Shown: positions 37,893 to 46,850 of the stretch, one piece after another | How positions within the stretch are numbered: position 1 is the first letter of the stretch | How the letters are laid out: every line of letters starts with the position of its first letter | NCBI GenBank assembly: GCA_000511875.1 | Contig: AZIN01000004.1 | Location: 124,001 to 188,000 of the forward strand | Reading direction: 5' to 3' | Length of the DNA stretch: 64,000 nt | From: Gammaproteobacteria bacterium MOLA455 | Lineage (GTDB): Bacteria > Pseudomonadota > Gammaproteobacteria > Pseudomonadales > Porticoccaceae | Program-made: the position numbers and the translations under genes | Notes under the pieces: model-generated | What the model was told of the DNA's origin: nothing | The model's database searches: none | The model's input: the letters and a program-made list of their open reading frames with translations, nothing else

Positions 37893-39869
37893 TTAGACTA
37901 TAAGTCGTTGTTTTATCTTATTTTTTAGCTCGATGTGTTGATTGTCGTCGCCCAATTGTATGTGAATCTTCCAAAGCTGCTTAATTTGGCGTTCATTGAG
38001 AGTTTCCAAAGTCAGTAAAATTTCTGCTTTGCGCTCTGGGGGCAGTGCTTCAAAGACATCTCGAGAGACATGGGCGAGAGTGTCGCAAAATTCCTGATCA
38101 TCGTCACGACCTGTGCCTTTGGGTGGCTGGTGAAGTTCGCTTCCGGCGAGAGTTTTAAGTAGCTGTAATTCTGTTTGATCCGAGTAGGTCGCCTGCCAGC
38201 GGGCAAATATATGCGAGGTTTTGCTGCAGGCAGGCTCGCTGTTCACCAGCGCCAAGATCTTGAGAAACAACGTCATATCTGGGTCGGCTGAGACGCTGAG
38301 CATGTCAATATCTTCAACATACTCCGCTAGCTGCGGATGGTTGACCAGCAGCGCGCTGAGAAACTTAATCGGCGACAGGCGAACTTTACTGCGGCGCACG
38401 GCGACGATTTCTGGATAGGGCTGATCATAGTCGCCATCGCCGTAAACATCATCTGGTGGTGGCCCTGAGTAAAAGTCTTGCGGTGGCGCTTGATTTCGAG
38501 CTTGACTGCTGGACTGGAATGGCGCTTGCACCGGCGGCGGAGGTGCGCTGTCGCGCTGACCGGGGGGCTTGTGCATAGCCACATAATCGCGCAAATTCTC
38601 TGCTGAGATGCCTGTGCGACGGGAGAGCTCTTCAAGCATCAGTTGTCGAAACACGCCCTGAGGAATGCGATTTATCTGCGGCGCGCAGACCTTACTCAGG
38701 CGAGCTTTGCCATCGGCACTGCTGCTGTCGATGCCATCGCTGAGTTGTTCAAAGAGAAATTCGGAGAGCGGTTGGGCTCGATCGATTCGCTCCATAAACG
38801 CTTGCTTGCCCAGCTGACGAACCATGGTGTCTGGATCTTCGCCGTCGGGCAGAAACAAAAATTTTGCTGAAACACCGTCGCGCATTTCTGGGATCGCTGT
38901 ATCCAGTGCGCGAGCTGCGGCTTTACGGCCAGCGTTGTCGCCATCAAAACAAAATACGATCTCAGAAGTGTAGCGAAAGATCTTTTGCAGATGGCTTTCG
39001 GTCAGTGCAGTGCCCAATGTGGCAACCGCATTGTTGATCTCGAACTGGGCCAGGGCGATAACATCCATATAGCCCTCAACCATTATCAGGCAGGGAATTT
39101 CTTTTAGTGCTTGTCGTGCCTCATAAAGACCGTAGAGCTCGCGGCCTTTGCTAAACACCGGTGTCTCCGGCGAGTTGAGATATTTGGGTTTGCTGTCGTC
39201 CAGAACCCGCCCTCCAAAGCCGACAGTGCGACCGCGCTGATCGCGGATCGGGAAGGTGATGCGGTGGCGGAAGAAGTCATATTGCTTTTTCTCTTCCGGC
39301 TTAACGACTAGCATGCCCGATTCATGGAGCAGCCGAGTACGCTGATCGTCGCTGCCCACTGCCTTTAAAAGATTGTCCCACCCCGGCGGGGCGTAGCCCA
39401 CGCCGTACTGTTTGGCAATTTGTCCGCTCAGGCCGCGGGCCTTGAGATAGTCGACTGCAGTCGCGGCGCTAGCATGGCTACGTAGCTGCTGGCGAAAATA
39501 GAGGTCGGACTCAGAGAGTATCGAATAGAGGTTGTCTTTTTGTTTGCTTATACCAGGATCTTGGGCTGCTTCTCGGGGGATTTCTAGGCCGGCATTGCGC
39601 GCTAGCATTTCCACCGCGGGTAAAAAATCCAGACGGTCGAACTCCATGACAAAGCCGAGGGCATTGCCGCCTGCACCACAGCCAAAACAGTAGTAAAACT
39701 GTTTGTCTTGAGCAACGGTGAAGGAGGGGCTTTTTTCTTCGTGGAAGGGGCAGCAGGCTTTGTAGTTTTTGCCAGCTTTTTTAAGCCCTACGCGGCCGTT
39801 GACCACATCGACTATGTCGACGCGATCGAGTAGGTCATCAATAAAGGTTTGCGGGATTCGTCCGGCCAT
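37893..39869 (-). CDS. dnaG: DNA primase
   Basis: DnaG makes RNA primers for replication. The 658-residue protein has the N-terminal zinc-binding domain (CCPFHEEKSPSF, YYCFGCGAGGNALGF), then the TOPRIM catalytic core (VEGYMDVIALAQ, FCFDGDNAGRKAA). A Pro/Gln-rich linker (about 435-480, PPPPVQAPFQSSSQARNQAP) leads to the C-terminal DnaB-interacting helical domain. Length is slightly above the E. coli protein because of the linker. It lies between yqeY and rpoD on the minus strand, as in the classic macromolecular synthesis operon. Confidence 0.97.
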   Translation of the reverse strand: MAGRIPQTFIDDLLDRVDIVDVVNGRVGLKKAGKNYKACCPFHEEKSPSFTVAQDKQFYYCFGCGAGGNALGFVMEFDRLDFLPAVEMLARNAGLEIPREAAQDPGISKQKDNLYSILSESDLYFRQQLRSHASAATAVDYLKARGLSGQIAKQYGVGYAPPGWDNLLKAVGSDDQRTRLLHESGMLVVKPEEKKQYDFFRHRITFPIRDQRGRTVGFGGRVLDDSKPKYLNSPETPVFSKGRELYGLYEARQALKEIPCLIMVEGYMDVIALAQFEINNAVATLGTALTESHLQKIFRYTSEIVFCFDGDNAGRKAAARALDTAIPEMRDGVSAKFLFLPDGEDPDTMVRQLGKQAFMERIDRAQPLSEFLFEQLSDGIDSSSADGKARLSKVCAPQINRIPQGVFRQLMLEELSRRTGISAENLRDYVAMHKPPGQRDSAPPPPVQAPFQSSSQARNQAPPQDFYSGPPPDDVYGDGDYDQPYPEIVAVRRSKVRLSPIKFLSALLVNHPQLAEYVEDIDMLSVSADPDMTLFLKILALVNSEPACSKTSHIFARWQATYSDQTELQLLKTLAGSELHQPPKGTGRDDDQEFCDTLAHVSRDVFEALPPERKAEILLTLETLNERQIKQLWKIHIQLGDDNQHIELKNKIKQRLIV

Positions 39870-39943
39870 CGGGGTTAGAGGCTGCTCTTTTTTTAAGGGT
39901 TTAGTGTAACGCCTTGGGCCGGGAAATAAACCTGCTTAGCTAT

Positions 39944-40390
39944 TTAACTATTTAGGGCAGCTTTAACCAAACCGCTGACCGCACCGGTATCCGCACGCCC
40001 CTGAACCTGAGGGCGCAGAATGCCCATCACTTTACCCATATCGGCCATTGAGGCAGCGCCAGTCTGGCTAATAGCGTTATGAACTAGTTCGGCAATTTCA
40101 GCGTCGGTGAGTGCTGTGGGCAGAAAATCTTGAATCACATTGATCTCGGCGATTTCAATCTCCGCCAGTTCTTGACGACCGGCAGCTTCGTATTGGCTGA
40201 TAGAGTCGCGACGCTGTTTAACCATTTTGTCGAGAATAGCTAAAACTCGTGCATCATCTATATCGACGCGCTCGTCAACTTCTACACGTTTAATTTCGGC
40301 TTGGACTAGACGGATTGCGCTTAGTCGAGATTTGTCTTTGGCTCGCATTGCCTCTTTCATGGCATCTTTAAGCGTCGTTTTCATGGACAT
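39944..40390 (-). CDS. yqeY: GatB/YqeY domain protein
   Basis: This 148-residue protein matches the YqeY family, which shares a helical tRNA-binding domain with the GatB subunit of amidotransferases but has no assigned reaction. KEAMRAKDKSRLSAIRLVQA and DMGKVMGILRPQVQGRADTG are family motifs. An AGGAGAG site five bases upstream of the ATG at 40390 decides this start over a longer frame reaching 40432. It sits between rpsU and dnaG, as in many Pseudomonas-like genomes. Confidence 0.93.
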   Translation of the reverse strand: MSMKTTLKDAMKEAMRAKDKSRLSAIRLVQAEIKRVEVDERVDIDDARVLAILDKMVKQRRDSISQYEAAGRQELAEIEIAEINVIQDFLPTALTDAEIAELVHNAISQTGAASMADMGKVMGILRPQVQGRADTGAVSGLVKAALNS

Positions 40391-40432
40391 ATGAACTCTC
40401 CTGCGGATAGTATTACTGAATTCCAGAAACAC

Positions 40433-40453
40433 AAAAAGCGCCGGTTGGGCGCT
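40433..40453 (-). terminator. Intrinsic terminator/attenuator after rpsU
   Basis: On the minus strand the stem agcgcc-caacc-ggcgct is followed by TTTTTGTG. It lies between rpsU and yqeY-dnaG-rpoD. E. coli has a comparable terminator between rpsU and dnaG that lowers primase expression relative to S21; the same logic is likely here. Confidence 0.85.
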
Positions 40454-40501
40454 CTCTGCATTGACTCTCTGTAGTACTGCTCTGGGTTAAAAGAGCGGAA
40501 C

Positions 40502-40717
40502 TTAATAGAGTCGAGTAAACTTGCGTGATTCGCGAGATACTTTTTTCTGGTTGCGCTTTACAGCAGCTGCCGCTTTACGCTTGCGTTCCCACGTAGGCTT
40601 CTCGTAGAACTCGCAACTGCGAACTTTAGCTAGAATTCCCGCTTTTTCGCAAGAACGTTTGAACCGACGTAATGCTACGTCAAAGGGCTCGTTTTCTTTA
40701 AGTCGAACGCTTGGCAT
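40502..40717 (-). CDS. rpsU: 30S ribosomal protein S21
   Basis: S21 is a small basic protein of the 30S subunit involved in initiation. The 71-residue length and the sequence [20 protein letters not shown] with the basic C-terminal [10 protein letters not shown] are typical. It is the first gene of the macromolecular synthesis operon and is divergent from tsaD across 257 bases. Confidence 0.98.
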   Translation of the reverse strand: MPSVRLKENEPFDVALRRFKRSCEKAGILAKVRSCEFYEKPTWERKRKAAAAVKRNQKKVSRESRKFTRLY

Positions 40718-40801
40718 CTATATATAATCCTGTGGTAAACACTTGTGTACAGTGATCTGTCGCTAACCAACTCTGTTAGCTGACCCTTTAAGGGCGCGTA
40801 G

Positions 40802-40829
40802 TCTATACACTTCCCTGTTTTGATGCAAA
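40802..40829 (-). promoter_or_regulatory. Possible rpsU promoter
   Basis: On the minus strand a TTTGCA (40824-40829) is followed after 16 bases by TATAGA (40802-40807), about 85 bases before the rpsU ATG. The -10 match is good and the -35 modest. Confidence 0.4.
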
Positions 40830-40974
40830 GTTTTTTAGCGCCTTTTTAACAGTGCTTGCGAGACTGCAAACTACAGGTTCACACAGCTTAGCAGAGGGTT
40901 TACAGTTACGCTCTCAGCCGACGATTTGTGCAGCGTTGGCGCTACTCTAAACCAATACTGCAAGGCCTCTATAA

Positions 40975-42015
40975 ATGCTTGTTCTCGGTATCGAAACCTC
41001 CTGTGATGAAACCGGTGTTGCTGTCTATGATAGTGAGCGTGGCCTATTGGCGCATAATCTCTATTCTCAGGTAAAGCTTCATGCCGAGTACGGTGGTGTG
41101 GTGCCAGAGCTGGCCTCGCGAGACCATGTGCGCAAGATATTGCCCATGCTAGAGAAGGTTTTGGCCGCAGCTGATGTCACTAGGTCGGATTTGGATGGCA
41201 TTGCGTACACTGCTGGCCCAGGTCTTATGGGTGCATTAATGGTGGGGGGAGCTGCAGCAACTGCTCTGGGTTACACCCTAGGTATACCGGTGCTCGGTGT
41301 TCATCATATGGAAGGACATTTGTTAGCGCCAATGCTTGAAGATAATCCTCCGGCCTTTCCCTTTGTTGCGCTGCTGGTCTCTGGTGGTCATACCCAGCTG
41401 GTCTCAGTCACTGCGATTGGACAATATGAGTTGCTCGGCGAATCGATTGACGATGCCGCTGGGGAAGCCTTTGACAAGACTGCCAAACTCTTGGATCTGG
41501 ATTATCCTGGAGGCCCGCGTTTGGCGGCCATGGCTGATCGCGGCACTATTGATCGATTTAGTTTTCCGCGGCCCATGACCGATCGCCCGGGATTAGAATT
41601 TAGCTTTTCCGGCTTAAAAACTTTTACTCGCAATCTGATTGAAAAAAATCGTGGTGATAATGTACTCCCAGATGAGCAGTGCATGCTCGATATCTGTGCC
41701 GGCTTTCAAGAAGCGGTGGTGGATACATTGGTGATTAAATGTCGCCGCGCCATGCAGCAAACCGGCATGAAGCGCCTTGTAATCGCCGGCGGCGTATCCG
41801 CTAACACCAGATTGCGTGAAAAACTCGAGGCGGCTCTTGCTAAAGAGGGCGCTGAGGTGTTTTATGCCCGCCATGAGTTTTGTACCGACAATGGGGCAAT
41901 GATTGCCTATGCTGGCTGTCAGCGACTGTTGGCGGGAGAAAAAAATGAATTGGTAATTGCGGCGACGCCGCGATGGCCATTGGATAAATTGACTGGGTTA
42001 CAGGAAGCTGTTTGA
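40975..42015 (+). CDS. tsaD: tRNA N6-adenosine threonylcarbamoyltransferase
   Basis: TsaD transfers the threonylcarbamoyl group to A37 of ANN-decoding tRNAs. The 346-residue protein begins [19 protein letters not shown] and shows the metal-binding histidines in [12 protein letters not shown]. The ASKA fold motifs [35 protein letters not shown] and [13 protein letters not shown] follow. It is divergent from rpsU, a very conserved arrangement, and its stop overlaps folB by one base. The array next to rpoD includes an ANN-decoding tRNA (Ile2) that should be one of its substrates. Confidence 0.98.
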   Translation: MLVLGIETSCDETGVAVYDSERGLLAHNLYSQVKLHAEYGGVVPELASRDHVRKILPMLEKVLAAADVTRSDLDGIAYTAGPGLMGALMVGGAAATALGYTLGIPVLGVHHMEGHLLAPMLEDNPPAFPFVALLVSGGHTQLVSVTAIGQYELLGESIDDAAGEAFDKTAKLLDLDYPGGPRLAAMADRGTIDRFSFPRPMTDRPGLEFSFSGLKTFTRNLIEKNRGDNVLPDEQCMLDICAGFQEAVVDTLVIKCRRAMQQTGMKRLVIAGGVSANTRLREKLEAALAKEGAEVFYARHEFCTDNGAMIAYAGCQRLLAGEKNELVIAATPRWPLDKLTGLQEAV

Positions 42016-42371
42016 TGGATATTGTTTATATAAGAGACCTGCGTATCGAAACTATTATCGGGATCTACGATTGGGAGCGCGAGGTCAAACAAACTGTTAG
42101 TCTTGATTTGGAAATGGCCCATGATATTCGTCGTGCTGCAGAAACCGACGACATTCAGTATGCTCTAAACTACAAATCGATTGCCAAGCAACTGATTAAG
42201 TTTATTGAAGAGAGCGAGTTCTTGTTGGTCGAGCGCATGGCCGAAGAGGTTGCTGGTATAGTCAGGAATGAGTTTTCTGTGCCCTGGTTGCGATTGCGTG
42301 TAAGCAAGCCGGGGGCCCTTAGAGGTTCTCAAGATGTGGGAATCTTAATTGAAAGAGGAGTGAAGCCCTAG
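42015..42371 (+). CDS. folB: Dihydroneopterin aldolase
   Basis: FolB converts 7,8-dihydroneopterin to 6-hydroxymethyl-dihydropterin and glycolaldehyde in folate synthesis. The 118-residue protein shows DIVYIRDLRIETIIGIYDWE, a typical N-terminus, then YALNYKSIAKQL, FLLVERMAEEVA and the C-terminal VSKPGALRGSQDVGI. The ATG at 42015 overlaps the tsaD TGA by one base and was preferred over a TTG one codon earlier. folK starts on the last base of its stop codon. Confidence 0.96.
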   Translation: MDIVYIRDLRIETIIGIYDWEREVKQTVSLDLEMAHDIRRAAETDDIQYALNYKSIAKQLIKFIEESEFLLVERMAEEVAGIVRNEFSVPWLRLRVSKPGALRGSQDVGILIERGVKP

Positions 42372-42886
42372 TGGCACTTATCTATCTCAGTCTCGGTAGC
42401 AACGTTGAAGCCCAGCGAAATATTGAGGCGGCGTTGGATGCACTAGCCGATACCTTTGGCGAGCTGATTATCTCCTCGGTCTATGAGAGTGAGGCAGTGG
42501 GTTTTGAAGGCGACAGTTTCTACAATCTGGTAGTGGGCATTCACTCGGCCCAATCGGTCGGTGAGCTCTCGAAAATACTCAAGGCAATCGAAGACGCGCA
42601 GGGTCGTGATCGCACCGCGCCCAAATTTGGCGCGCGAAGTTTGGATATTGATATTTTAACCGTCGATGATCGTGTCGGGGTAATCGATGGGGTCGCTATA
42701 CCCCGCGATGAAGTACTTAAGAATGCCTTTGTGCTGCAGCCTCTGGCTGAAACTGCCCCCACGACAGTGCATCCACAGATGGGCATAAGCTTTTTGCAAC
42801 TGTGGCAGGATTTCGATAAAAATAAGCAAAAGTTGTGGCCGATTGAGTTTATCTGGCGCGGTGAAAATATCACCCGGGCAAAGTAG
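42371..42886 (+). CDS. folK: 2-amino-4-hydroxy-6-hydroxymethyldihydropteridine diphosphokinase
   Basis: FolK transfers pyrophosphate from ATP to 6-hydroxymethyl-dihydropterin, the step after FolB. The 171-residue protein shows YLSLGSNVEAQRNIEAALD, SSVYESEAVGFEGDSFYNLV and the signature DRTAPKFGARSLDIDIL. The start is a GTG overlapping the folB TAG by one base, indicating translational coupling. The C-terminal 30 residues are somewhat divergent but the length is normal. Confidence 0.95.
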   Translation: MALIYLSLGSNVEAQRNIEAALDALADTFGELIISSVYESEAVGFEGDSFYNLVVGIHSAQSVGELSKILKAIEDAQGRDRTAPKFGARSLDIDILTVDDRVGVIDGVAIPRDEVLKNAFVLQPLAETAPTTVHPQMGISFLQLWQDFDKNKQKLWPIEFIWRGENITRAK

Positions 42887-42991
42887 CTGCCGATTATTGG
42901 CCGCAGTTGATTTTTCGCTCACTATAATCAAGCAAGCAACTAATTTTTTGATCAGGGCAGTGACGCCCAAACACTATTTAAAGGAGTAACC

Positions 42992-43666
42992 ATGAAAACA
43001 TCTCTCGCCAGCCTTTTCTATCTCGCTATTTTCGCCGTATTGCCATCCTGTACCACCTTTGATCCCTATACTGGTGACGAAAAAGCCAGTAAAACAGCCA
43101 TTGGCGCCAGCATAGGTGCCGGCGTTGGCGCTGTGGTGGCCTATCTAGACAACAAAGATGAAGACAGCCGCAAGCGCAATAAACGCATCTTGGCCGCTGC
43201 GGGTGGTGGCGCTGCCATTGGTGGTGGTATCGGTTATTATATGGACGCCCAGGAGGCAAAGCTGCGTCAACAGCTACGTGGTTCTGGCGTCAGTGTCGAG
43301 CGGGTTGGAGACAATATCAATCTAATTATGCCGAGCAATATTACCTTCGCCAGCAACAGTGCGGATATTAATGCGAGTTTTTATTCAGTGCTCGACTCAG
43401 TGGCCTTGGTGCTCGAAGAGTATGATAAAACCTTAGTTGTAGTTGCCGGCCATACAGACAGCGATGGTGGTGCAGCTTTTAACCAGAATTTATCCCAGCG
43501 ACGCGCACAATCTGTCTCGGGTTATTTGGTGTCGCAATCGATCTTGCCGGTTAGAATAGAGACCATTGGTTTTGGTGAGCGACAGCCTATAGCAGACAAT
43601 GGCAGTGCCGCGGGCAAGCAGCTTAATCGTCGGGTAGAGATTACCCTGTTGCCAATTAGTGGCTAA
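42992..43666 (+). CDS. OmpA-family lipoprotein with glycine-zipper segment
   Basis: The 224-residue protein has a signal sequence with lipobox LPSC, then a glycine-zipper region (GASIGAGVGAVVAYL, GGGAAIGGGIGYYM), and a C-terminal OmpA-like peptidoglycan-binding domain. That domain (ITFASNSADINASFYSVLDS, VVVAGHTDSDGGAAFNQNLS, FGERQPIADN) includes the Asp and Arg expected to contact diaminopimelate (HTDSDG, LNRRVEI). It resembles YiaD. A ribosome site AAGGAG (42980-42985) precedes the ATG. It probably stabilises the outer membrane; no operon partner is evident. Confidence 0.9.
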   Translation: MKTSLASLFYLAIFAVLPSCTTFDPYTGDEKASKTAIGASIGAGVGAVVAYLDNKDEDSRKRNKRILAAAGGGAAIGGGIGYYMDAQEAKLRQQLRGSGVSVERVGDNINLIMPSNITFASNSADINASFYSVLDSVALVLEEYDKTLVVVAGHTDSDGGAAFNQNLSQRRAQSVSGYLVSQSILPVRIETIGFGERQPIADNGSAAGKQLNRRVEITLLPISG

Positions 43667-43723
43667 ATACCTTTTGGGGCCTGTAGCGGATAGCGCCTGT
43701 GGCGCCTCTTAATAAGTTGAGTA

Positions 43724-44215
43724 GTGATGATAGTCCGACCTTTTAAATCCTCCGATTGGCCCGATGTTTGGGCCATCATTAAGCCGATTTTCCACGCCGG
43801 TGAAACATACGCTTTTTCTAATATAAGCGAAACTCAAGCGTATGAGTTTTGGATTCAAAACGTATCGGCAACCTTTGTCGCTGTTGATGAACATGACTGC
43901 GTTCTCGGTTCATATTACATAAAACCGAATCAACCACTACTGGGAGCTCATGTATGCAACGCGGCCTATGTGGTTGATGAGAATCAGCGCGGAAAGGGTG
44001 TCGCATCGATGATGTGTGAGCATTCCCAAGAGGCGGCTTTAAAACAGGGATTTCTGGCGATGCAATTTAATTTCGTTGTGTCAACAAATACAGGTGCTGT
44101 AAACCTTTGGGAGAAGCTTGGATTCTCGATTATCGGCGAGATTCCGGAGGCTTTTCAGTCTGCCAATGGCTACGTCGATGCCTTTATTATGCACAAGAAA
44201 TTGTCGGTGATTTAA
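43724..44215 (+). CDS. GNAT-family N-acetyltransferase
   Basis: The 163-residue protein has the GNAT fold. The acetyl-CoA-binding loop is ENQRGKGVASMMCEHSQEAA, preceded by a beta strand (AAYVVD) and followed by NTGAVNLWEKLGFSIIGEIP. FKSSDWPDVWAIIKPIFHAG is a common N-terminal pattern in acetyltransferases of the YhhY/phosphinothricin type. The substrate is unknown. It converges on the FolM-like gene. Confidence 0.9.
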   Translation: MMIVRPFKSSDWPDVWAIIKPIFHAGETYAFSNISETQAYEFWIQNVSATFVAVDEHDCVLGSYYIKPNQPLLGAHVCNAAYVVDENQRGKGVASMMCEHSQEAALKQGFLAMQFNFVVSTNTGAVNLWEKLGFSIIGEIPEAFQSANGYVDAFIMHKKLSVI

Positions 44216-44248
44216 AGGTAATAGTCAGCGCCTGTGCGTCCTGTAATG

Positions 44249-44995
44249 TCACAGGCTGTTTGAGTTGCCGCCATCCACCGCGATGGTTTGGCCTGTTACA
44301 TAGCTGGCATCAACTGCCAAAAAGAACGCGGTTCCGGCAATGTCCATCTCACTGCCAAGGCGTCCCATGGGAACATTGTTGAGCACAGAGTTCTGTTTGG
44401 CAATATCGTCTTCCTCGTGCTCAGGCCACAGAATTGCACCAGGTGCGACACTATTTACCCGTACATGAGGCGCCATGTCCAGCGCCATTGATTTGGTCAT
44501 AGCTATATTGCCGGCCTTCGCAATGGTGTAGATCGGGTGATCCTTAAGCGCCTGCCGGGCATGCATATCAGAGATGTTGACTACGGATCCACAGGCAGCA
44601 GTAAGCTGTGGCGCCAAGCCTTGAGTCAGAAAAAACGGTCCTTTGAGATTGCTGTTGATAAGATCGTCCCACTGCTCATTGGTACACTGCTCCAAAGGCG
44701 TGGGATAGAAGCTTGAGGCGTTATTTATGAGCACATCGAGACGTCCGATCGAGCCCACTAGCTGAACAATTTTGTCTATACCAGCCATATCATTGAGATC
44801 CGCCTGCACCAGCACACAGCTGTCTGTACGCAGCTGGTTAAATTTCTCGCAGAGTCGGTCGGCGTCAGCAGCGGAACGGTTGTAGTGAATAATTACGCTG
44901 TAGCCGGCGTTGTGAAATAGTTCGGCTGTGACTGCACCAATACGTCTGGCGGCGCCAGTAATCAGTACTACAGGGGTTACGCTGCTGTTGTTCAT
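44249..44995 (-). CDS. Pteridine reductase, FolM-like short-chain dehydrogenase
   Basis: The 248-residue protein is a short-chain dehydrogenase with TGAARRIGAVTAELF. The TGxxxRxG form is characteristic of pteridine reductases, in contrast to the TGxxxGIG of ordinary members. Other features are NNASSFYPTPLEQ, the catalytic Tyr and Lys in YTIAKAGNIAMTKS, and GAILWPEHEED. FolM-type enzymes reduce dihydromonapterin or dihydrobiopterin. Proximity to folB and folK supports a pterin role. The start lies six bases from the cca stop, so it is probably co-transcribed downstream of cca. Confidence 0.88.
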   Translation of the reverse strand: MNNSSVTPVVLITGAARRIGAVTAELFHNAGYSVIIHYNRSAADADRLCEKFNQLRTDSCVLVQADLNDMAGIDKIVQLVGSIGRLDVLINNASSFYPTPLEQCTNEQWDDLINSNLKGPFFLTQGLAPQLTAACGSVVNISDMHARQALKDHPIYTIAKAGNIAMTKSMALDMAPHVRVNSVAPGAILWPEHEEDDIAKQNSVLNNVPMGRLGSEMDIAGTAFFLAVDASYVTGQTIAVDGGNSNSL

Positions 44996-45001
44996 GATTC
45001 G

Positions 45002-46234
45002 CTACTTATTAGGATATTGTTGTTTGATTTCTGACATATGTGCAATACGGCGCATATGCAATTGTCGACCAATCTCGGCACCATCTAGTCCGGCTTCGAC
45101 AAGGTCGGCAACGCTAATATTGCTGATTCCGTCGACTGCCGCACGGAGATAATCCGAAGATGGGTAGGTGCGATCTTCAAAGCCGGTTCTGCCGCGGGCA
45201 TCAGCCTCGCAACAGAGAATAAAGTCTTCAAGACGGTCGCGAGATTTTAGCGCGCCCACGCCTTTGAGTAGATGGACAATAGTTTCTGGTTTGAGCTCCA
45301 GGGCTTTGTGACACATCAGGTGATACTCGGTGACTACCAGAGCTAACTGGCGCACATCATTGGGCACCTTAAAGCGATCGCAAACATCATTGACCAACGG
45401 CACGCCGCGAGCTTCATGGCCGCGATGGCTAGGCAGTACATGGTCTGGGGTAATACCTTTGCCGAGATCATGAACCAGTACAGCGAAGCGAATTTTGCTG
45501 CTGTCGGAGAGCCGAACTGACTGTTGCAGTGCCATCAAAGTGTGGATGCCTGTGTCAATTTCTGGATGATAGTCAGCGCGCTGTGGCACACCAAACAGCC
45601 TTGAGACCTCAGGGAAGAGAACATCCAGCGCGCCACATTGACGCAAAACGTCGATGTAGACATCAGGTGAGCGCTCGCCGAGGGCCCGTTCAGTTTCTTT
45701 CCAAACTCGCTCAGCGACCAAATAATCTAGCTCGCCGCTGCTTGCGATTGCGCTCATCAGCTCAATGGTTTCGGGAGCAATAGTGAAACCCAAATGGTGA
45801 TAGCGAGCGGCAAAGCGGGCCACTCTTAACACCCTTAACGGATCTTCGGTAAAGGCGTCAGAGACATGGCGGAGGATCTTTTTCTCCAGATCGGCCTGAC
45901 CCTGATAGGGGTCGTAAAGCTGGCCATCCTCATCTTCAGCCATGGCGTTAATCGTTAGATCTCGGCGCACCAGATCTTCTTCAAGGCTGACATCTGCAGC
46001 GGCATGAAAGGTAAACCCGCCGTAGCCATGACCTGATTTGCGTTCGGTGCGGGCCAGAGCATATTCTTCACCAGTGTCAGGTTTAATAAATACCGGGAAA
46101 TCGTTGCCGACGGGCAGATAACCGAGTTCGACCATTTTTTCTGGGGTCGCACCCACCACCAGCCAATCATTTTCATCACTGAAATAATTGAGTAATTTGT
46201 CGCGAACGGCGCCGCCAACTCGATAGATTTTCAT
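45002..46234 (-). CDS. cca: Multifunctional CCA protein (tRNA nucleotidyltransferase)
   Basis: Cca adds or repairs the 3' CCA of tRNAs without a nucleic-acid template. The 410-residue protein has the class II nucleotidyltransferase head (YRVGGAVRDKLLNYFSDEND, then RRDLTINAMAEDEDG and DPLRVLRVARFAARY). A C-terminal HD phosphohydrolase domain shows LVHDLGKGITPDHVLPSHRG. Its length matches the gammaproteobacterial form with the HD domain. The tRNA at 35377 already encodes its CCA, so the main role may be repair. Confidence 0.97.
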   Translation of the reverse strand: MKIYRVGGAVRDKLLNYFSDENDWLVVGATPEKMVELGYLPVGNDFPVFIKPDTGEEYALARTERKSGHGYGGFTFHAAADVSLEEDLVRRDLTINAMAEDEDGQLYDPYQGQADLEKKILRHVSDAFTEDPLRVLRVARFAARYHHLGFTIAPETIELMSAIASSGELDYLVAERVWKETERALGERSPDVYIDVLRQCGALDVLFPEVSRLFGVPQRADYHPEIDTGIHTLMALQQSVRLSDSSKIRFAVLVHDLGKGITPDHVLPSHRGHEARGVPLVNDVCDRFKVPNDVRQLALVVTEYHLMCHKALELKPETIVHLLKGVGALKSRDRLEDFILCCEADARGRTGFEDRTYPSSDYLRAAVDGISNISVADLVEAGLDGAEIGRQLHMRRIAHMSEIKQQYPNK

Positions 46235-46432
46235 GTAGATTTCCAGTGCCTGAGCCAGTGTTTTGACGCGTCTCTGAACTAATTTCTAAATTTAATAGCT
46301 CAGCTTGCGGATTGTCTGCGTTTGCATTGTTCAGTATTTAACGCAGTGGGACAGCACTATTGTAAAGCTCGCTGAATTTGAGCTCAATCAATAACCGATT
46401 CTGCAGAAGGTTTTTTAACGGTGGGTAAGTAA

Positions 46433-46480
46433 CCCATCAATATCGCAGCAATCAGAGTTTTTGATGAAGATATTGATGGG
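46433..46480. other. 12-bp inverted repeat after the parvulin gene
   Basis: cccatcaatatc (46433-46444) and gatattgatggg (46469-46480) pair perfectly across a 24-base loop. The repeat lies just downstream of the minus-strand ppiC stop. There is no T tract directly after it on the minus strand, so termination is possible but unproved. Confidence 0.5.
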
Positions 46481-46495
46481 CTAAAGAGAAATGAA

Positions 46496-46777
46496 CTAGT
46501 CTTCGCGACTGGTGATCTCTAATAGATGGTAACCAAACTGGGTTTGAACGGGACCGTGAACCATACCCAGCTCACCGGCGAATACTACGTCGTCGAATTC
46601 TTTGACCATTTGTCCTGGGCCGAACTGACCGAGATCGCCGCCGCGGCTACCTGAGGGACAGCTTGAATGTTCACTTGCTACGTTGGCGAAGTCTGCGCCA
46701 GCTTCAATTTGCTGCTTTAATGATGCACATTTCTCTTCGCTATCAACCAATATATGTCGCGCACTTGCTGTGGCCAT
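46496..46777 (-). CDS. ppiC: Parvulin-type peptidyl-prolyl isomerase
   Basis: The 93-residue protein is a single parvulin domain with no signal peptide, like cytoplasmic PpiC (Par10). Visible motifs are ASARHILVDSEEKC, SSCPSGSRGGDLGQFGPGQM, EFDDVVFAG and TQFGYHLLEI. It catalyses cis-trans isomerisation of prolyl bonds. It lies between cca and the FNR-like gene on the same strand, separated by 73 bases from the latter. Confidence 0.95.
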   Translation of the reverse strand: MATASARHILVDSEEKCASLKQQIEAGADFANVASEHSSCPSGSRGGDLGQFGPGQMVKEFDDVVFAGELGMVHGPVQTQFGYHLLEITSRED

Positions 46778-46850
46778 TCTATTTTCTCCATATTGAATAA
46801 GATTAGGGGTTTGTTGGCCTGATTATCGTGGCAAAGAGGGCGGATGTAAA

